64,000 nucleotides of DNA from Macrotis lagotis. Its lineage: Eukaryota; Chordata; Mammalia; Peramelemorphia; Peramelidae. Position numbers and translations under genes: made by a program. Where the stretch lies: assembly GCF_037893015.1 (NCBI RefSeq), contig NC_133661.1, forward strand, positions 189,999,723 through 190,063,722. Direction: 5' to 3'. Under the pieces are notes generated by a model. The model was given only the letters and a program-made list of their open reading frames with translations. It did not search any database and was not told the origin of the DNA. Positions 35,565 through 46,917 of this stretch are shown in pieces. Within the stretch, counting starts at the first letter, position 1. The number at the start of each line of letters is the position of its first letter.

Positions 35565-35720
35565 ATAGCTAGGCTTTATATAAAGTTTTAAAGGTTTGCA
35601 AAGCACTTTACAAATGTCTTATTTTAGTTTCAGGATAAACCTAAGAAGGAGGTTTTATTATTTTCCTTACTTAATATATGTGGAAACTGAAACACTTCAA
35701 GTGACTCACCCATATTAAAT
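35565..35720 (-). mobile_element. MIR element, antisense
   Basis: GGTTTGCAAAGCACTTTACA followed by a degenerate core (GTGGAAACTGAAACACTTCA) identifies an antisense MIR. A short SINE head remnant (GTGCCACCTAGCTGCACAG) follows at 35949-35967. Confidence 0.55.
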
Positions 35721-36337
35721 TTTAGTCCCATGTTAAATATTTCATAATGGACAAAATATAAACTTGAAATTTTTTCCATAAAATTCTTTCTAGATTTGTT
35801 AAATTGTTTCTTTATATTCATGGGGATTCTTAAACTTTTCATGTTCATTACTATTAAGTTTTTTAAAAAAATAAAGTTATCACTAAATGAACCAACTTTT
35901 AGAAAAGATCTGGGGCCAGATTTGACTCAGTCTAGGGTTCCATGTACTGTGCCACCTAGCTGCACAGTATATTGACCTCTTCCTTAAAAAGATGCTGTTT
36001 TCCAAAGTTAGCAGTAAATTTTTCATTGTTGAATTTGATTGACTTTTCTCAATCTTCATCCTTCATGATCTCTCTACATCGTTTTAACAATAATGACTAT
36101 TCGCTTTTTCCTATGTAATTTCCATATTTTCATCACTCTATCTTTATTCTTCCTCTACATGACTGATCAATCCCTACTGTTAGTTAATAACACATATCAC
36201 AATGCCAGCCATTAGTGTAATCTAAGGTTTTTGTCTTCTATCCTTTCCCTTAAGTCATTCATTTGATAACCTCAGTAGCTCCTATAGGCTTATAAAAGAG
36301 CACATAAAGAATTTTTTGTATATATGTGTTTGGATGG

Positions 36338-36623
36338 ATATATATATATATATATATGCAAATACATGCATAGATACAATATAGATTGCATACACATACA
36401 TATATTTGTGAATATTCACACATTTAGATTAAATGCATTTAAAAATGAATATTTAGATAAGTATTGCATGTATATACGCATATTTGTGTGTTATATATTT
36501 ACACATATATGTAAACTATATTATTATTACATATTTACACATACGCATTTTACACATATACATAAGCAAGTATATATAAATTTGCACATTATATATATTT
36601 GTCCGTGTGTGTTTGTGTGTGTA

Positions 36624-36679
<56 letters not shown>

Positions 36680-36680
36680 T
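36338..36680. repeat. Compound microsatellite region: TA-rich, then (TG)n(AG)n
   Basis: A long stretch of TATA/CATA-type units ends in a (TG)n run (36605-36641) and a pure (GA)n run (36642-36676). Reading frames across it are artefacts. The following 36690-38370 shows no recognised gene. Confidence 0.85.
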
Positions 36681-38374
36681 TTTCCCATTTTTATCTTGCT
36701 GGTAATAGTGTGATGATGGACTGATTTTTTGTATATGCATATGTAAATGTATCTATAAACACATCTAGGAGAGCAGACCTGGATTATAAAAAAAATAGAG
36801 TTAAAAGATCTACATCACTTAATATTACATTCATTTTGGATGTACTTTTATAATTATTATATTGCCTTTCCTTCCCAGAAACTCTAAATTATCATTTTAA
36901 TATAATATGATAGTCATATTGTTATATGAACATAATAATATGTTGGGATTAGGGAATATATGGTGACTTTTGTTTAGTATAGCATGCACACTTAAGTATT
37001 TCACAGAATTTGGGACTAGAAAGTAATTTAGATATCATATAAGGCCCAGGTTCTGGATCAAGTTTCTCTTCTTACAGATAAGGAAAATGAGGCCCTGAGA
37101 AGAGAAAGGGCTTTCCTAGTTTCTCTGTATTCTGTCCTCATTGACCTCATCTAGAGTACTGTGTTCATTTCTGGGTACCATAGTTAAAGATGGACAAAAA
37201 TAAGCTGGAGATTATTCAAGATGATGAAGGGTCTTGAATCTATGTCATATGACAATCAGATGAAGGAACTAGTGGTATTGATCCTGTAAAATAGAAGGTT
37301 CAGATGAGACATGATGGATGTCTAAAGCATTCCAATCTTCTTCAAGCCCTACATTTCAAGATACCCACCCAGTTTCCAAGACCCAGCCACCACCCACTTC
37401 CTTTAGCCTTTCTAAACCTGACTTTCTTCTGTGGATGATAAATCCTTCAGGATGCTAAACTTGATTCTCCTTTGTGGATCCTATTTTCTCCTCCATTTAT
37501 CTCCCTTCCCAGGTTGTCCAGTACTATTTGCACCATAAAGAAGTTGCTTTTTGGTTATTGGAAATATCTTCCACCAAATAGGATCTGTCCCACCCTAATC
37601 CTCCCTCACCTGACTGTCAATTTTTGCCTCATCCTGACTCACACACCTTCCTTTTTGTTTCATAGGTATTCCCTAGTCACTAGATGCTACTAGAACCATC
37701 TCATGAACATCTTGCCCCTTCTCTTGGGTCCTACCTTCTTAAACAGGATCCAATCCCTCATCTCCAGTTCATTCCAAAAGTGAGATGGCAGGACTAAGGG
37801 GAAAATCTGGCCTATGTATTTACTACCTCTGGATACTGTACAAGTAGTTTAACCCTGTCTCATTTTTTCTCATCTTAAAAAAAAGGGCTTATAATAGAAT
37901 TTTTCTCCCAGGGCTAAAATCTAAAAAGTAATAATATTTTGTTACTTTGAAAACCTTAAAACACTATTTAAATATTAGGTATCATTCTTACTGATCCCAG
38001 GAAATAGGTTAAAACAGGTTGAGGGTAACCAATAGGCCACAAACTTGTAGGAAAATAAAGGGATAGTTTACTCTAAGCATATAAAGACTTCCTGCTATGG
38101 AATGAGTAGAGCAGAAAAATTTGATACAATTGCCAGGAAAGTATCTGAAGTAGGTACTGAAGTGCTTAGTCAAACATCAAAGATGTCAAGGTTATCTACT
38201 GTATCTGGGCTATTATGAGTCATCCTGACTTTGCCTTGCCACTCTGCAAGATATCATGAGACTTTGCGCATCCCTGTCTCTCTTAAATCAAATTCATGAG
38301 TCAAGACATTATTCCATCATATCATTAATCCTCTTTAAAACAAAAAACAAATAGCATAATTATTATTAATTATA

Positions 38375-38560
38375 ATAAGAACTTTCCTTCTTATTTCAAC
38401 TTTGACCAAAGTATGAGCATTCCTAGTTAGCTCCTTATTGCCTATAGAATAAATTGCAAATTTTTCTGTTTGATAGATAAACCTTTTCACAATTTATCCC
38501 CAGTCAATCTCTCTGTTTATTTTATGATACCTCCCTTTACATTTTCTTCTGTGTTCATAT
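38375..38560 (+). mobile_element. L2-like fragment
   Basis: CTCCTTATTGCCTATAGAAT and AACCTTTTCACAATTTATCC resemble the L2 3' region. It is short and degenerate. Confidence 0.4.
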
Positions 38561-38692
38561 CCAGCCTCAGAAACGTGACACTTACTACCTAGGTGACCCT
38601 GGGTAATTCAATTAAACCTGATTACTTTAAAAAAGAAAAAGAAAAAATAAATAAATAAATTCTAGTTTGACTGACTAATTTAAAAAAAAGGA

Positions 38693-38831
38693 TAGGGAAT
38701 AGCTAGAAGATGCAATAGATAGAGCACTGGTCCTACAGTCAGGAAGAACTGAGTTCAAATTCCACTCCAAACATTTGACACTTACTAGCTGTGTGACCCT
38801 CGGCAAGTCACCTATGCCTGACTGTCTGGCT
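38693..38831 (+). mobile_element. tRNA-derived SINE, diverged subfamily
   Basis: Head AATAGCTAGAAGATGCAATAG and body GACACTTACTAGCTGTGTGA differ from the abundant subfamily (TTAATAATTACCTAGCTGTG), which suggests an older one. Its tail leads into the GAAA array. Confidence 0.75.
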
Positions 38832-38832
38832 G

Positions 38833-38833
38833 A

Positions 38834-38917
<84 letters not shown>

Positions 38918-38992
38918 AAAAGAAAAAGAAAAAGAAAAAGAAAAAGAAAAAGAAAAAGAAAAAGAAAAAGAAAAAAGAAAAAAGAAAAGAAA
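38833..38992. repeat. (GAAA)n grading into (GAAAA)n microsatellite
   Basis: About 23 GAAA units are followed by GAAAA units, grown from the tail of the SINE at 38693. It yields long Lys/Glu and Phe frames on opposite strands that are not genes. Confidence 0.95.
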
Positions 38993-39699
38993 ACTGTCTC
39001 TCAGCTTTTCCCTGAACTTGTTCCACCATCATGTTTTTTGGGGGTTACCAATGTTTTCAATGTCTTCATACTTCACCTCTGAAACCTTCCTTGGTTGTCC
39101 ATTACTATCCCCTAGCTTCCTTCCAAAAACAAGCTTACCAACTCTTGGTTTTGTTTTTCTTAAGACCTTCTTTCCCTGCCCTTTCCCCTCTAATATTTTT
39201 TCCTCACCTAAATTAAAGCAAGTGTATCTTCTTGAGAAAAATCCAGACCCAAACCTTTTCCTGCATCATTCTTCTCAGTAATATGTGCTCCTACTCTCAG
39301 AATAATAAAAAATGGAGTTTGGGGGTTGTTTTTAACTAGTTTTACTTCATCTAACTGCTATAAAAGACCACTACATTGCCTATAGGTCAATTTCTATTGC
39401 TTTAATCTTATTTTCAATATATAAAGTTAAACCCTAAAGTCTCAGTTTCTTCAACCCTTCTTTTCCACTCCTTTCTTCACAATCAAGAAATATTTTTGTC
39501 TTACTTGCATTTTAAGAGAAAAGACTTTAAATTCTCTTTCTTTCAAATATGGAATTAATATTTAAAGATTATTCTATTTAATATACCCTACCTTTCAATT
39601 CCCCACCAGACATGAACAGTTTATTCTAAGGATAAGGTACAAGGTAATTACGATAATCAAATTAACAAATGGGATTCATACAGTAATCCAAAATGTGCA

Positions 39700-40000
39700 A
39701 AGTGTTTTACATGGCATTTTCTACTTGAGTCTCACAATTCTATGTATTAGGCACTCCTGGTGTCATTGTCCCTGTTTTATTGATGAGAAAATTGAGGTTT
39801 TGGAATCATAGTATCATATATTTAAAGTTAAGAGGAATCTGAGAAATAATTTGATCTAACTTCTTTATTTTAAATAGATGAAACCAAGGCATAAAGGCTT
39901 TAATTGCTATACCCAAGGTCACATAGGTAGTAAGTAGAAATGTAATCTAATCCAGATCCTCTGACTACAACTTCAGCATTTGTCCAAAATAGTATATTTT
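39700..40000 (-). mobile_element. MIR-like elements, antisense
   Basis: Two adjacent degenerate blocks carry antisense MIR words: GTGCAAAGTGTTTTACATGG with TTTTATTGATGAGAAAATTGAGG, and GATGAAACCAAGGCATAAAGG with AAGGTCACATAGGTAGTAAG. Together they look like one MIR pair or a MIR plus an older SINE. Confidence 0.5.
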
Positions 40001-40151
40001 CTCAAGTTCTAGTGATGTATTAAGTGGCTCATTTAGCAACATAGATGTGGTGGCATGCTGGAGTCAGGTCTAATAAGCTCACAAGAACTGGTTGTTAAAT
40101 TTTCAATGTGATCATTTATAACTTGGAAACTGGCAAACTAAATAGCTCTTT

Positions 40152-40735
40152 TTCTGGTGGCAAAGAACTGGAAATTGAAGGGATGGTCATCATTTGAGGA
40201 ATCGCTAAAAAAGTCATAGTATATGAATTTAATGAAATATTATTTTTCTATAAGAAATGATGAGCAGGCAGATTTCAGAAAAATCTGGGAAATTTTAAAT
40301 TAATTGATCCTGAGTGAAGTTAAGAGAATCAGGATGTGATGATCTACTATGATAAACTTAGTACTTCTTAGTAATATAGTGATCGTAGACAATTCTAAAA
40401 GACTTGAGATGAAAAAGGCCATCCACATCTAGAGGAAGAACTATGAAACTGAATGTAAATCAAAGCATACCATTTTCATTTTTTTATTAATTTTTTTGTT
40501 TTGTTCTTTCTTATGGATTTTACCTTTTGTTTTTATTCTTCTTTCATAGTATGATTAATATGAAAATTTATTTAACAAAATTGTACAAGTATAATCCATA
40601 TATCTTGCTGTCTTGGGGAGAGAGAAGGGCTGAGGAGAGAAAAATTGGGGACTCAAAATTTTATAAAACTGAATGACGAAAACTCTCTTTACATGTAATT
40701 GAAAAAATACTATTAAAATTTATAAAAAGAAATAA
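40152..40735 (+). mobile_element. Old 5'-truncated L1 (3' end)
   Basis: TGGTGGCAAAGAACTGGAAA, CCTGAGTGAAGTTAAGAGAA and the A-rich end ATACTATTAAAATTTATAAA are the ORF2 end and 3' UTR of an older marsupial L1. Its reading frame is destroyed. Confidence 0.75.
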
Positions 40736-41164
40736 GCAAGCTACAGCAAATCAAATGTATATTTGATATATAATTTATTGTCTTGTTAATTATTTATACT
40801 TAAGATGTGATGTAGAAAAAAGTTGATAATGTACATTAACTTAAAAGTATGTTGCAGATACATTGTTTTGGAGGAGGAAAATTGATAAAATCTATCAAGT
40901 CAGAAGTATCTTCTTCATATACAAAGGACAACATCACTATTCAATCATAAAATATTGATAGTGAACAATACAATCACATATAATGTCAAATAGAAATATC
41001 TATTATGGCACTTTACAAGGAAGATAGAAGGCTGAGTAAGAACACATCAGCTCTGTGAATGCCTTTACAGAAAGTAAATCCATCTTCTCCCCATAAATTA
41101 GCAAAAATAGACATACTTTAGGAAGGCCAAGATAAGACATGGAGGAGATATACCAGAGGTCTTT

Positions 41165-41403
41165 TATATACTGCACATTTATATGTTGCTTTAAGATTTG
41201 CAAAGCATTTTACAAATATTATCTCATTTTATTCTCAAAACAATCCTTAGTATTCTCATTTTACAGATGAGGAAATTGGAGACACATAGAAGTAAAGTGA
41301 CTTACTGAGGGTCACACAGACAATAGGGTCTGAGGCCAGATTTGAACTTGGTTTTTCCTAACTCCAGATCCAACATTCTCTCCACCAAGCCACTTAGCTG
41401 CCT
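41165..41403 (-). mobile_element. MIR element, antisense, nearly full length
   Basis: The copy runs from ACATTTATATGTTGCTTTAA (3' end complement) through TTTACAGATGAGGAAATTGG and GTGACTTACTGAGGGTCACA to a head complement near CCACCAAGCCACTTAGCTGC. It lies in the 3' flank of OR2. Confidence 0.8.
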
Positions 41404-41567
41404 AAGTCTTATGTTATTTGTTGCATAAATTACAAACTATATATTTATATATTTTTAATGTCTAACACTGCAGAGAAGCAACCCATGTCTCAAATACAGT
41501 CTCCATAAGCTTAAAAGTTTGATTTTCTTTAGATGTTCTGGTTCATTGAATCTAACATCCAAATCTT

Positions 41568-42506
41568 TTAGGAGAAAGTCTGGGATTTCAGGAGCTGACT
41601 CCAAAGTCTTTTCATGGCCACTTTCATCTCCTTGTTTCTGAATGTGTAGATGGTTGGATTCAGAAAAGGAGTGATCACTGAGTCAAATATGGCAAGAAAT
41701 TTATCTAGTGACAGCGTGGGGAATGGCCACACATAGACAAAGATACATGGACCAAAGAACAGGATTACTACAGTGATATGAGCAGACAGTGTTGAGAGAG
41801 CCTTAGATGACCCACCAGAAGAGTGTTGTCGGACAGTGGCTAAAATGATAATGTAAGAGAAAATCAAAATGAAGAAGGCACCCAGAGAGATGAACCCACT
41901 GTTAGCAGTGACTAAGAACTGTAGCTTATAGGTATCTGTGCAGGCAAGTTTTATGAACCGAGGAAGGTCACAATAAAAACTATCTACTTTATTGGGACCA
42001 CAAAAGGGTAACTTTATCACAAAGGCTAATTGGATCAATGAATGGATGAGGCCAATGATCCAGCCAGACATCAAAATGCCAATGCAAATTCTCTGATTCA
42101 TAATGGTCAAGTAGTGGAGAGGCTTACATATTGCAATATAACGGTCAAAGGCCATAGCTATGAGGAGCACCATCTCTACACCACCTATGCAATGAATAAA
42201 GAAGATCTGAGAAACACAACCTCCAAAGGAGATTAATTTATGCTTCTTGAAGAGGTCACAAATCATTTTGGGGGTCACAATGCAGGAGTCAATCATGTCA
42301 ATGAAAGAGAGATTGGCCAGTAGAAAGTACATTGGGGAGTGTAGGTGAGGTTCAGAGATCACTGTGATCACAATGAGGAAGTTACCCAGCATGCTTGCCA
42401 TATAGAATATAGAAGAGAACAGGAAGAGAAAAAGTTGTAGCCCCCAAGAATTGGTGAGTCCCATTAACACAAACTCATAAACCATAGAATAATTGGCTCT
42501 ATCCAT
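41568..42506 (-). CDS. Olfactory receptor, family 4 (OR4F-like), intact; OR2
   Basis: This encodes a class II odorant receptor GPCR of 312 residues with no indel relative to OR1. Landmarks are: glycosylation site NYS at 5-7, GN at 41-42, [13 protein letters not shown] at 58-70, Cys97, [10 protein letters not shown] at 118-127, SFYCD at 176-180, SY at 217-218, KALSTLSAH at 235-243, and [12 protein letters not shown] at 280-291. The wording of TM2 to TM7 is that of the OR4F group. A Met 7 codons upstream (42527) is in frame, but the start at 42506 matches OR1 in length and in the context TGAGTCAATGGAT. The acceptor CCCTTTAG ends at 42540, giving a 33-base leader. An ATTAAA on the minus strand at 41454-41459 is a possible poly(A) signal. 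Orthology was not tested. Confidence 0.96.
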   Translation of the reverse strand: MDRANYSMVYEFVLMGLTNSWGLQLFLFLFSSIFYMASMLGNFLIVITVISEPHLHSPMYFLLANLSFIDMIDSCIVTPKMICDLFKKHKLISFGGCVSQIFFIHCIGGVEMVLLIAMAFDRYIAICKPLHYLTIMNQRICIGILMSGWIIGLIHSLIQLAFVIKLPFCGPNKVDSFYCDLPRFIKLACTDTYKLQFLVTANSGFISLGAFFILIFSYIIILATVRQHSSGGSSKALSTLSAHITVVILFFGPCIFVYVWPFPTLSLDKFLAIFDSVITPFLNPTIYTFRNKEMKVAMKRLWSQLLKSQTFS

Positions 42507-42869
42507 TGACTCAGTCAGCAGGGCCAACTCTGAAGTTACCTAAAGGGAAGATAATGAGAGAATGAGAAATGTGGACATTTATTAGGAATCCTAAATGAGG
42601 AGATATGGTTGTACCTTCCAAAACAAATATTGTTTAGTAATGTTGAACTGGATGAATATTTGTCAATACTATAATTAAAGCAAATTTATTTTGCAATAAA
42701 TTATTTACAAAACACTTTTATGTGAATATCTCATGCAATCATCATAGCTCAAATATATTACAATCCTCATTTTACAGATGAAAAAAATAAGGCTTATAAA
42801 GGTTACTTGGCTTTTGCAAAATCCCACCAATCTTGAGGGTTATTTAGAGGATTTCAAGTGAGATTATAC

Positions 42870-43165
42870 CCTGACATTAATGATGATGATATTCTTGAAG
42901 AAGACCATGACATCATTTGAGGTGATGCCATGACATGCACATGAATTGGATTAGAATAAGGCCAATGCTATGCTAAGTCCCCAGCCTCATTTTCTCTTTT
43001 GGAGACATCTGGGTCCAGTGGGTGGATTTGAATTGGGATGACTGGAGATGACCCTGGATGTAAGGCAATAAGGGTTAAGTGACTTGTCTAAAGTCAAACA
43101 GTTAGTAAATGTCTAAGGCCGAATTTGAATTCAGGTCCTCTTGACTTCAGGAGACTAGAACTGTG
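42870..43165 (-). mobile_element. SINE with RTE-related 3' tail, antisense
   Basis: The left (tail) end TTCTTGAAGAAGACCATGACATC is the complement of the 3' end of the RTE-type fragment at 30885-30915. The body (TAAGTGACTTGTCTAAAGTC, GAATTTGAATTCAGGTCCTC) is tRNA/core-like. A second copy lies at 53395-53712. Confidence 0.7.
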
Positions 43166-43704
43166 ACTTCACTGATATTGGAGTTCTTATAGAAGAAACA
43201 CCCTATACCAATGAAAGTAAGCACTATCTCTGTAATTTGAAGTTTTTGAGAGTTGTCTAGGACATTTAGAGTTTAAATGACTTTCTGAGAATCATACCAC
43301 CAGTATGTGTCAGAGTAAGGACTTAAACCCACATCATCTTGACTCTGAAAATGGCTCTCTATCCATTATATCATGCTACATCAACTACATTCTGACTACT
43401 CCTGCTCCACTATTACTCATGTGTTTTATAAATGTCAGCTATTTTACAATATGTTAAATTGATATATAGTTTATTATTATTACAATATTAATAATTATTA
43501 ATAATGTTAATATATTATCATAGCCTCCAAATTGGAGATCTGGTTGATGTCTATCATACCTTTATTACACATTGACCATTTCTACCCCACCACCATTCAA
43601 GTGCTGGACAAATATCAGCTATTCTTAAAATAACTAGTGATATGTTCTCTAGATTGAAGACCTGAGGGAATCCAGAGCCCTCATGAAAAATAGTGGACCA
43701 AACC

Positions 43705-43870
43705 AAAGGTGTAAAACTTGTAGCCCACAGGTCTCAAAATCCCCGGTTCTAAACCACATTAAAATGTAACTGGGAAATTGTGAACAAAACAAATAAATAT
43801 AACAAAGATTAATTTGTGATATTCTAAGTCAATACTCAGTTAATAGAGAATGTTTCTATTTGACACCCAA
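43705..43870. mobile_element. Short DNA transposon candidate (TIR GGTGTNAAA)
   Basis: The left end AAGGTGTAAAACTTGTAGCC and the right end TTCTATTTGACACCC are inverted relative to each other. Together with the phrase GTAGCCCACAGGTCTC this suggests a degenerate hAT-like non-autonomous element. No clear target duplication is visible. Confidence 0.4.
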
Positions 43871-44227
43871 CAACCTGAGCTACAAAGAAAGGGAAAATGT
43901 TAAATCTCATTTGGGAATTTAAAACAAATGAAAATAAAAGATAACAGACCAAGGAAGTCAGAAGCAAAGACTGAAAAATGTCTTGAATAGCAAATAAAGA
44001 CAAAATATGGAAAAAAGGAAGAGAGAAAATGTGACAGAATAGGAGAAAGAGAAAAAAGGATGAAGTGAAGTCAGAGGGGAAAATATGATTGTGCTACAGA
44101 GATAAGCAGTAAAGCTGAAATTAATACTACCTCTTCAGTGTTTTGTACATAGTAGGAACTTAAGAAATTGTTTTTCATTCATTTAGGATTTTGAAGGTCT
44201 GAATTTCAAGTTTGCAATAAAGCCTGA

Positions 44228-44462
44228 AATCATTTTTGTCATAGTTGCTCAGTCATGTCTGACTCTTCATGACCCCACTTGGCATTTGCTTGGCAAAAAT
44301 ACTAGAGTGATTTGCCATTTCATTCTCCAAATCATTTTAGAGATGAGGAAACTGAGGAAACAGAGTTAAGAGACTTGCCCAGGATCATAAAACTCCTAAG
44401 TATCTGAGGTCAGAATCAAATTCAGGAAGATGCGTCTTACTGACTCTACCATTTGGCTGACT
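44228..44462 (-). mobile_element. Old SINE (MIR-like core, RTE-like tail), antisense
   Basis: GTTGCTCAGTCATGTCTGAC and TCATGACCCCACTTGG form the tail side, then GATGAGGAAACTGAGGAAAC and AGAGACTTGCCCAGGATCAT form the core. It belongs to the same family as 4086-4290 and 26800-26915 and is the best preserved of the three. Confidence 0.65.
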
Positions 44463-44840
44463 AAAGCAAAGCAGGTTTTAAAACACAACAGAAAAAAAAA
44501 AGTCCTCTGAAATTCTCCAGCACTTATTCTCACATTTGGAGTTACATATATTTTCTTTACAGGAATAGCCTTTTATGTTACTCTTTCTTCTTATGTCCTT
44601 TCACTCCAATAAGACTGAGTGTGGTCTGGGATTGTATCCTTCTGCCTCTTATAATACTAGCATTATATTTTCCACATTATTATGAAGTGAATGAAGTATG
44701 AATGACTGGATCAATAAAAAATAGAGGTAAAGAAGGATCAAAAACGGGAAAAGAATAGCAAAAACAGTCAGAAACAGAGAGAGGAGGGAGATTTGTAGTT
44801 GAAAAAGGATGATAACAAATTCAAATGTCATCTCTCTCAC

Positions 44841-44885
44841 CTGTTCTGTCACAGCACAAGAGGTAGCAGTATGTTAAAGGGTGGA
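44841..44885 (-). other. Candidate non-coding exon 1 of OR2 with splice donor
   Basis: On the minus strand GAACAG|GTGAGAGAGATG ends the exon at 44841. The 12 bases AGGTGAGAGAGA are identical to the OR1 donor context at 17179. A TATA-like TATTATAAGA (44911-44920) lies about 74 bases upstream, the same spacing as in OR1 (76). The 5' end is not determined. Confidence 0.5.
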
Positions 44886-44899
44886 ATAGTTTAGAAAAT

Positions 44900-45255
44900 T
44901 TAGTCTCCTTTCTTATAATATTTTTACCATCACCATAAATTGCAGATTTTTGGGGAGCAGATCTAATTTCAATTATTCTCTCCTATTCACAAATTTAAAA
45001 ATCCTGTATTTATCAGATTTTTTTTGAAATTGGAGGATTAGGAAAATATCATCACATTGTATATTACTGTATATTGTATAATACTCTATCCCCCCACTCT
45101 CAAGAAGGAGAAAGCATCATATGTAGCTTTCCTAATGCAAATTAATAGCATTGGGTTAGTAACCAAGTAATACTATGAAGCTATAACAATAGCCATCTTA
45201 TCAGCATGGCCTGGAATTTGTATGATAACATTGTGTTAATTTTCCCATGGGTCAA
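44900..45255 (-). promoter_or_regulatory. Candidate OR2 promoter
   Basis: It has the TATA-like element at 44911-44920 and an O/E-like TCCCATGGGT (9 of 10 positions) at 45243-45252, with several ATTA words between them. The EBF site is farther from the TATA-like element than in OR1 (about 330 against 120 bases). The stretch up to 45650 has no recognised repeat. Confidence 0.35.
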
Positions 45256-45656
45256 AATGTTACAGATGTTGCTAAGTAATAAACAGAAAGGAAGAGAAAA
45301 ATGGAGAGAAGCAGCCCCTGTTGGCTGGGTGGTTTTGTGCCCTGATTAATGGGAAAGGAATGGTAAATTAACCCTCTAAAATGAATGATCTGGGGAATTT
45401 GCTTAACTAATTGAGATACGAATTGAAAAAAGTGGTCCAAGACTCTTAATGGAACCAAGGCAGCTAAATTTGCAGGGTCCCACTGCCTACCAATTCTCAA
45501 TGATGAAGATTAAATAAAGCTTCCATATACTAGGGACCCAATGTCTCACTGAATGCACAAACCCCTGAGGACATTACCCCTTCAATGAAAGTCAACAAAT
45601 TTTCAGAACAACAGCAAATCCAGAAAGTGGGGCAACCTTCACTCAAAATAAGCAGT

Positions 45657-45763
45657 CATTGAGTTCAAATCCGGCCTCAGACACTTAATAATTACCTAGC
45701 TGTGTGGCCTTGGGCAAGCCACTTAACCCCATTGCCTAGCAAAAACTAAAAAAAAAAAAAAAG
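45657..45763 (+). mobile_element. Marsupial tRNA-derived SINE, 5' truncated
   Basis: Only the body and tail are present, from GAGTTCAAATCCGGCCTCAG to CATTGCCTAGCAAAAAC and a poly(A) run. The second SINE follows it directly. Confidence 0.85.
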
Positions 45764-45769
45764 CAGTCA

Positions 45770-45935
45770 GGGGGCAGCTAGGTGGCACAGTGCATAGAGT
45801 ACCAGCCCTGGAGTCAGAAGGACCTGAGTTCATATCTGGTCTCAGATACCTAACAATAACCTAGTTGTGTGCCCTTGGGCAAGTCACTTAACCCCATTGC
45901 CTTGCCAAGAAAGAAAAAGATTAAATTAAAAAAAT
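45770..45935 (+). mobile_element. Marsupial tRNA-derived SINE
   Basis: This is a full-length copy (GGGGCAGCTAGGTGGCACAG to CATTGCCTTGCCAAG). AAGCAGTCA before it (45761-45769) and AAGCAATCA after it (about 45942) are a probable target-site duplication. Confidence 0.9.
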
Positions 45936-46184
45936 GAAAATAAGCAATCAAATCTGCAACATACCATTTACCCAATGAAATTTCATTTTTTAAATTCTTG
46001 GGGAAATTGAGAATACATGCATGGAGATCAAAGTTCCTGACCTTGCTAAGAAAATGAGGAGTGACTCCTTGGAAATGACAATTGAAGTTTTTTTCAAAAG
46101 GAAGAAGTGCCTGAGCTTAATACCCAGTTAGCAAGAATAAGTTAAATTAAGAATTCATCAAATGGCATACTTGGGGGGGGGGGG

Positions 46185-46915
46185 GGTTGGAGCCAAGATG
46201 GCAACAAGAAGGGATCAAGTCTTAGGAGCTCTCTGATAAAACTCATCAGCTAAGGACTCTAACTAAACTTTCGAGAGACAGAACCCACAAAGGGATCCAG
46301 TGAGGCAGCTCTCCTACTCAAGGTAACCTGGAAAAGAGCAGAAAGGCTCTGCTCCCCGGGGTCAGAGGGGCAGCTCTCCAGAGCGAAAGAACTTCAGCCT
46401 CCCAGAGGCAGCTCCAGGGCTCTGGGAGCCGAGGCTCACAGCAGTGGGGGAGTCTCCTGAGCTGCACCCCAGGGAGCACCGGGCACAAAGTGGGGGAACA
46501 GTGGGGGACCTCTGCCAGAGCGAGCACGTGGAGCCCAGCCCTTGGTGCACACAGGGAGAAGCTTGGTCTTTCTGCAGCCCAGAGCCAGAAACAGAAGCAG
46601 GTGGAGCCAGTAAGCAGGAGCCTCCAGGTCATGAGCCCATTGAGCTGAGGGAGGGGAGTGAAGAGAAACTGCGAGCTCAGTCCTCTGCCCCTGGAACAGG
46701 ACTCTGGGGCTCTGACCACATTCAGATCCTGATCAAAATCTAGCCCCCCCCCCATAGAACAGCAGAGCCCCCCCCCCCACCTCAGCCCCGTGGCAGAAGG
46801 AGGTGCTTATGGTCATACACAGACCAGGAGGGAGGACAGAGCCTCACACACTGAGACCCTTTTGGTAGTGCCCCAAAAGCTCAGAAAGCACCCCAAAAAT
46901 AGGCTTAGGCTGGGA
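46185..46915 (+). promoter_or_regulatory. L1/HAL1-type 5' UTR
   Basis: This GC-rich stretch is the richest in the window, with several CpGs. It is homologous to the complement of 9590-10313, sharing for example CAGAACCCACAAAGGGATCC and AACTTCAGCCTCC. In intact elements it would carry the internal promoter. Runs of C or G at 46173, 46745 and 46770 are repeat-type expansions. Confidence 0.7.
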
Positions 46916-46917
46916 AA

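Larger units (their letters stand above)
42540..44840 (-). other. Candidate intron of OR2 (2.3 kb)
   Basis: It is bounded by the donor GTGAGAGAG at 44840 and the acceptor CCCTTTAG at 42540, both on the minus strand. It contains a weak MIR at about 42690-42840, the RTE-tailed SINE at 42870, a TIR element at 43705 and another old SINE at 44228. Structure is inferred from splice-site context and paralogy with OR1; transcripts have not been examined. Confidence 0.5.

Noticed and set aside
38775-39281. 168-codon frame with a Lys/Glu repeat
   Set aside because: It is a SINE tail plus a (GAAA)n microsatellite continued by chance into open sequence.
46130-46185. Target-site duplication for the 46 kb element (ATTCAT at 46152 and 51771)
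   Set aside because: Six common AT-rich bases that are not adjacent to the element ends. Too weak to count.
46318-46755. 145-codon frame on the minus strand in GC-rich DNA
   Set aside because: It is the antisense of the L1/HAL1-type 5' UTR, where GC-richness leaves frames open.
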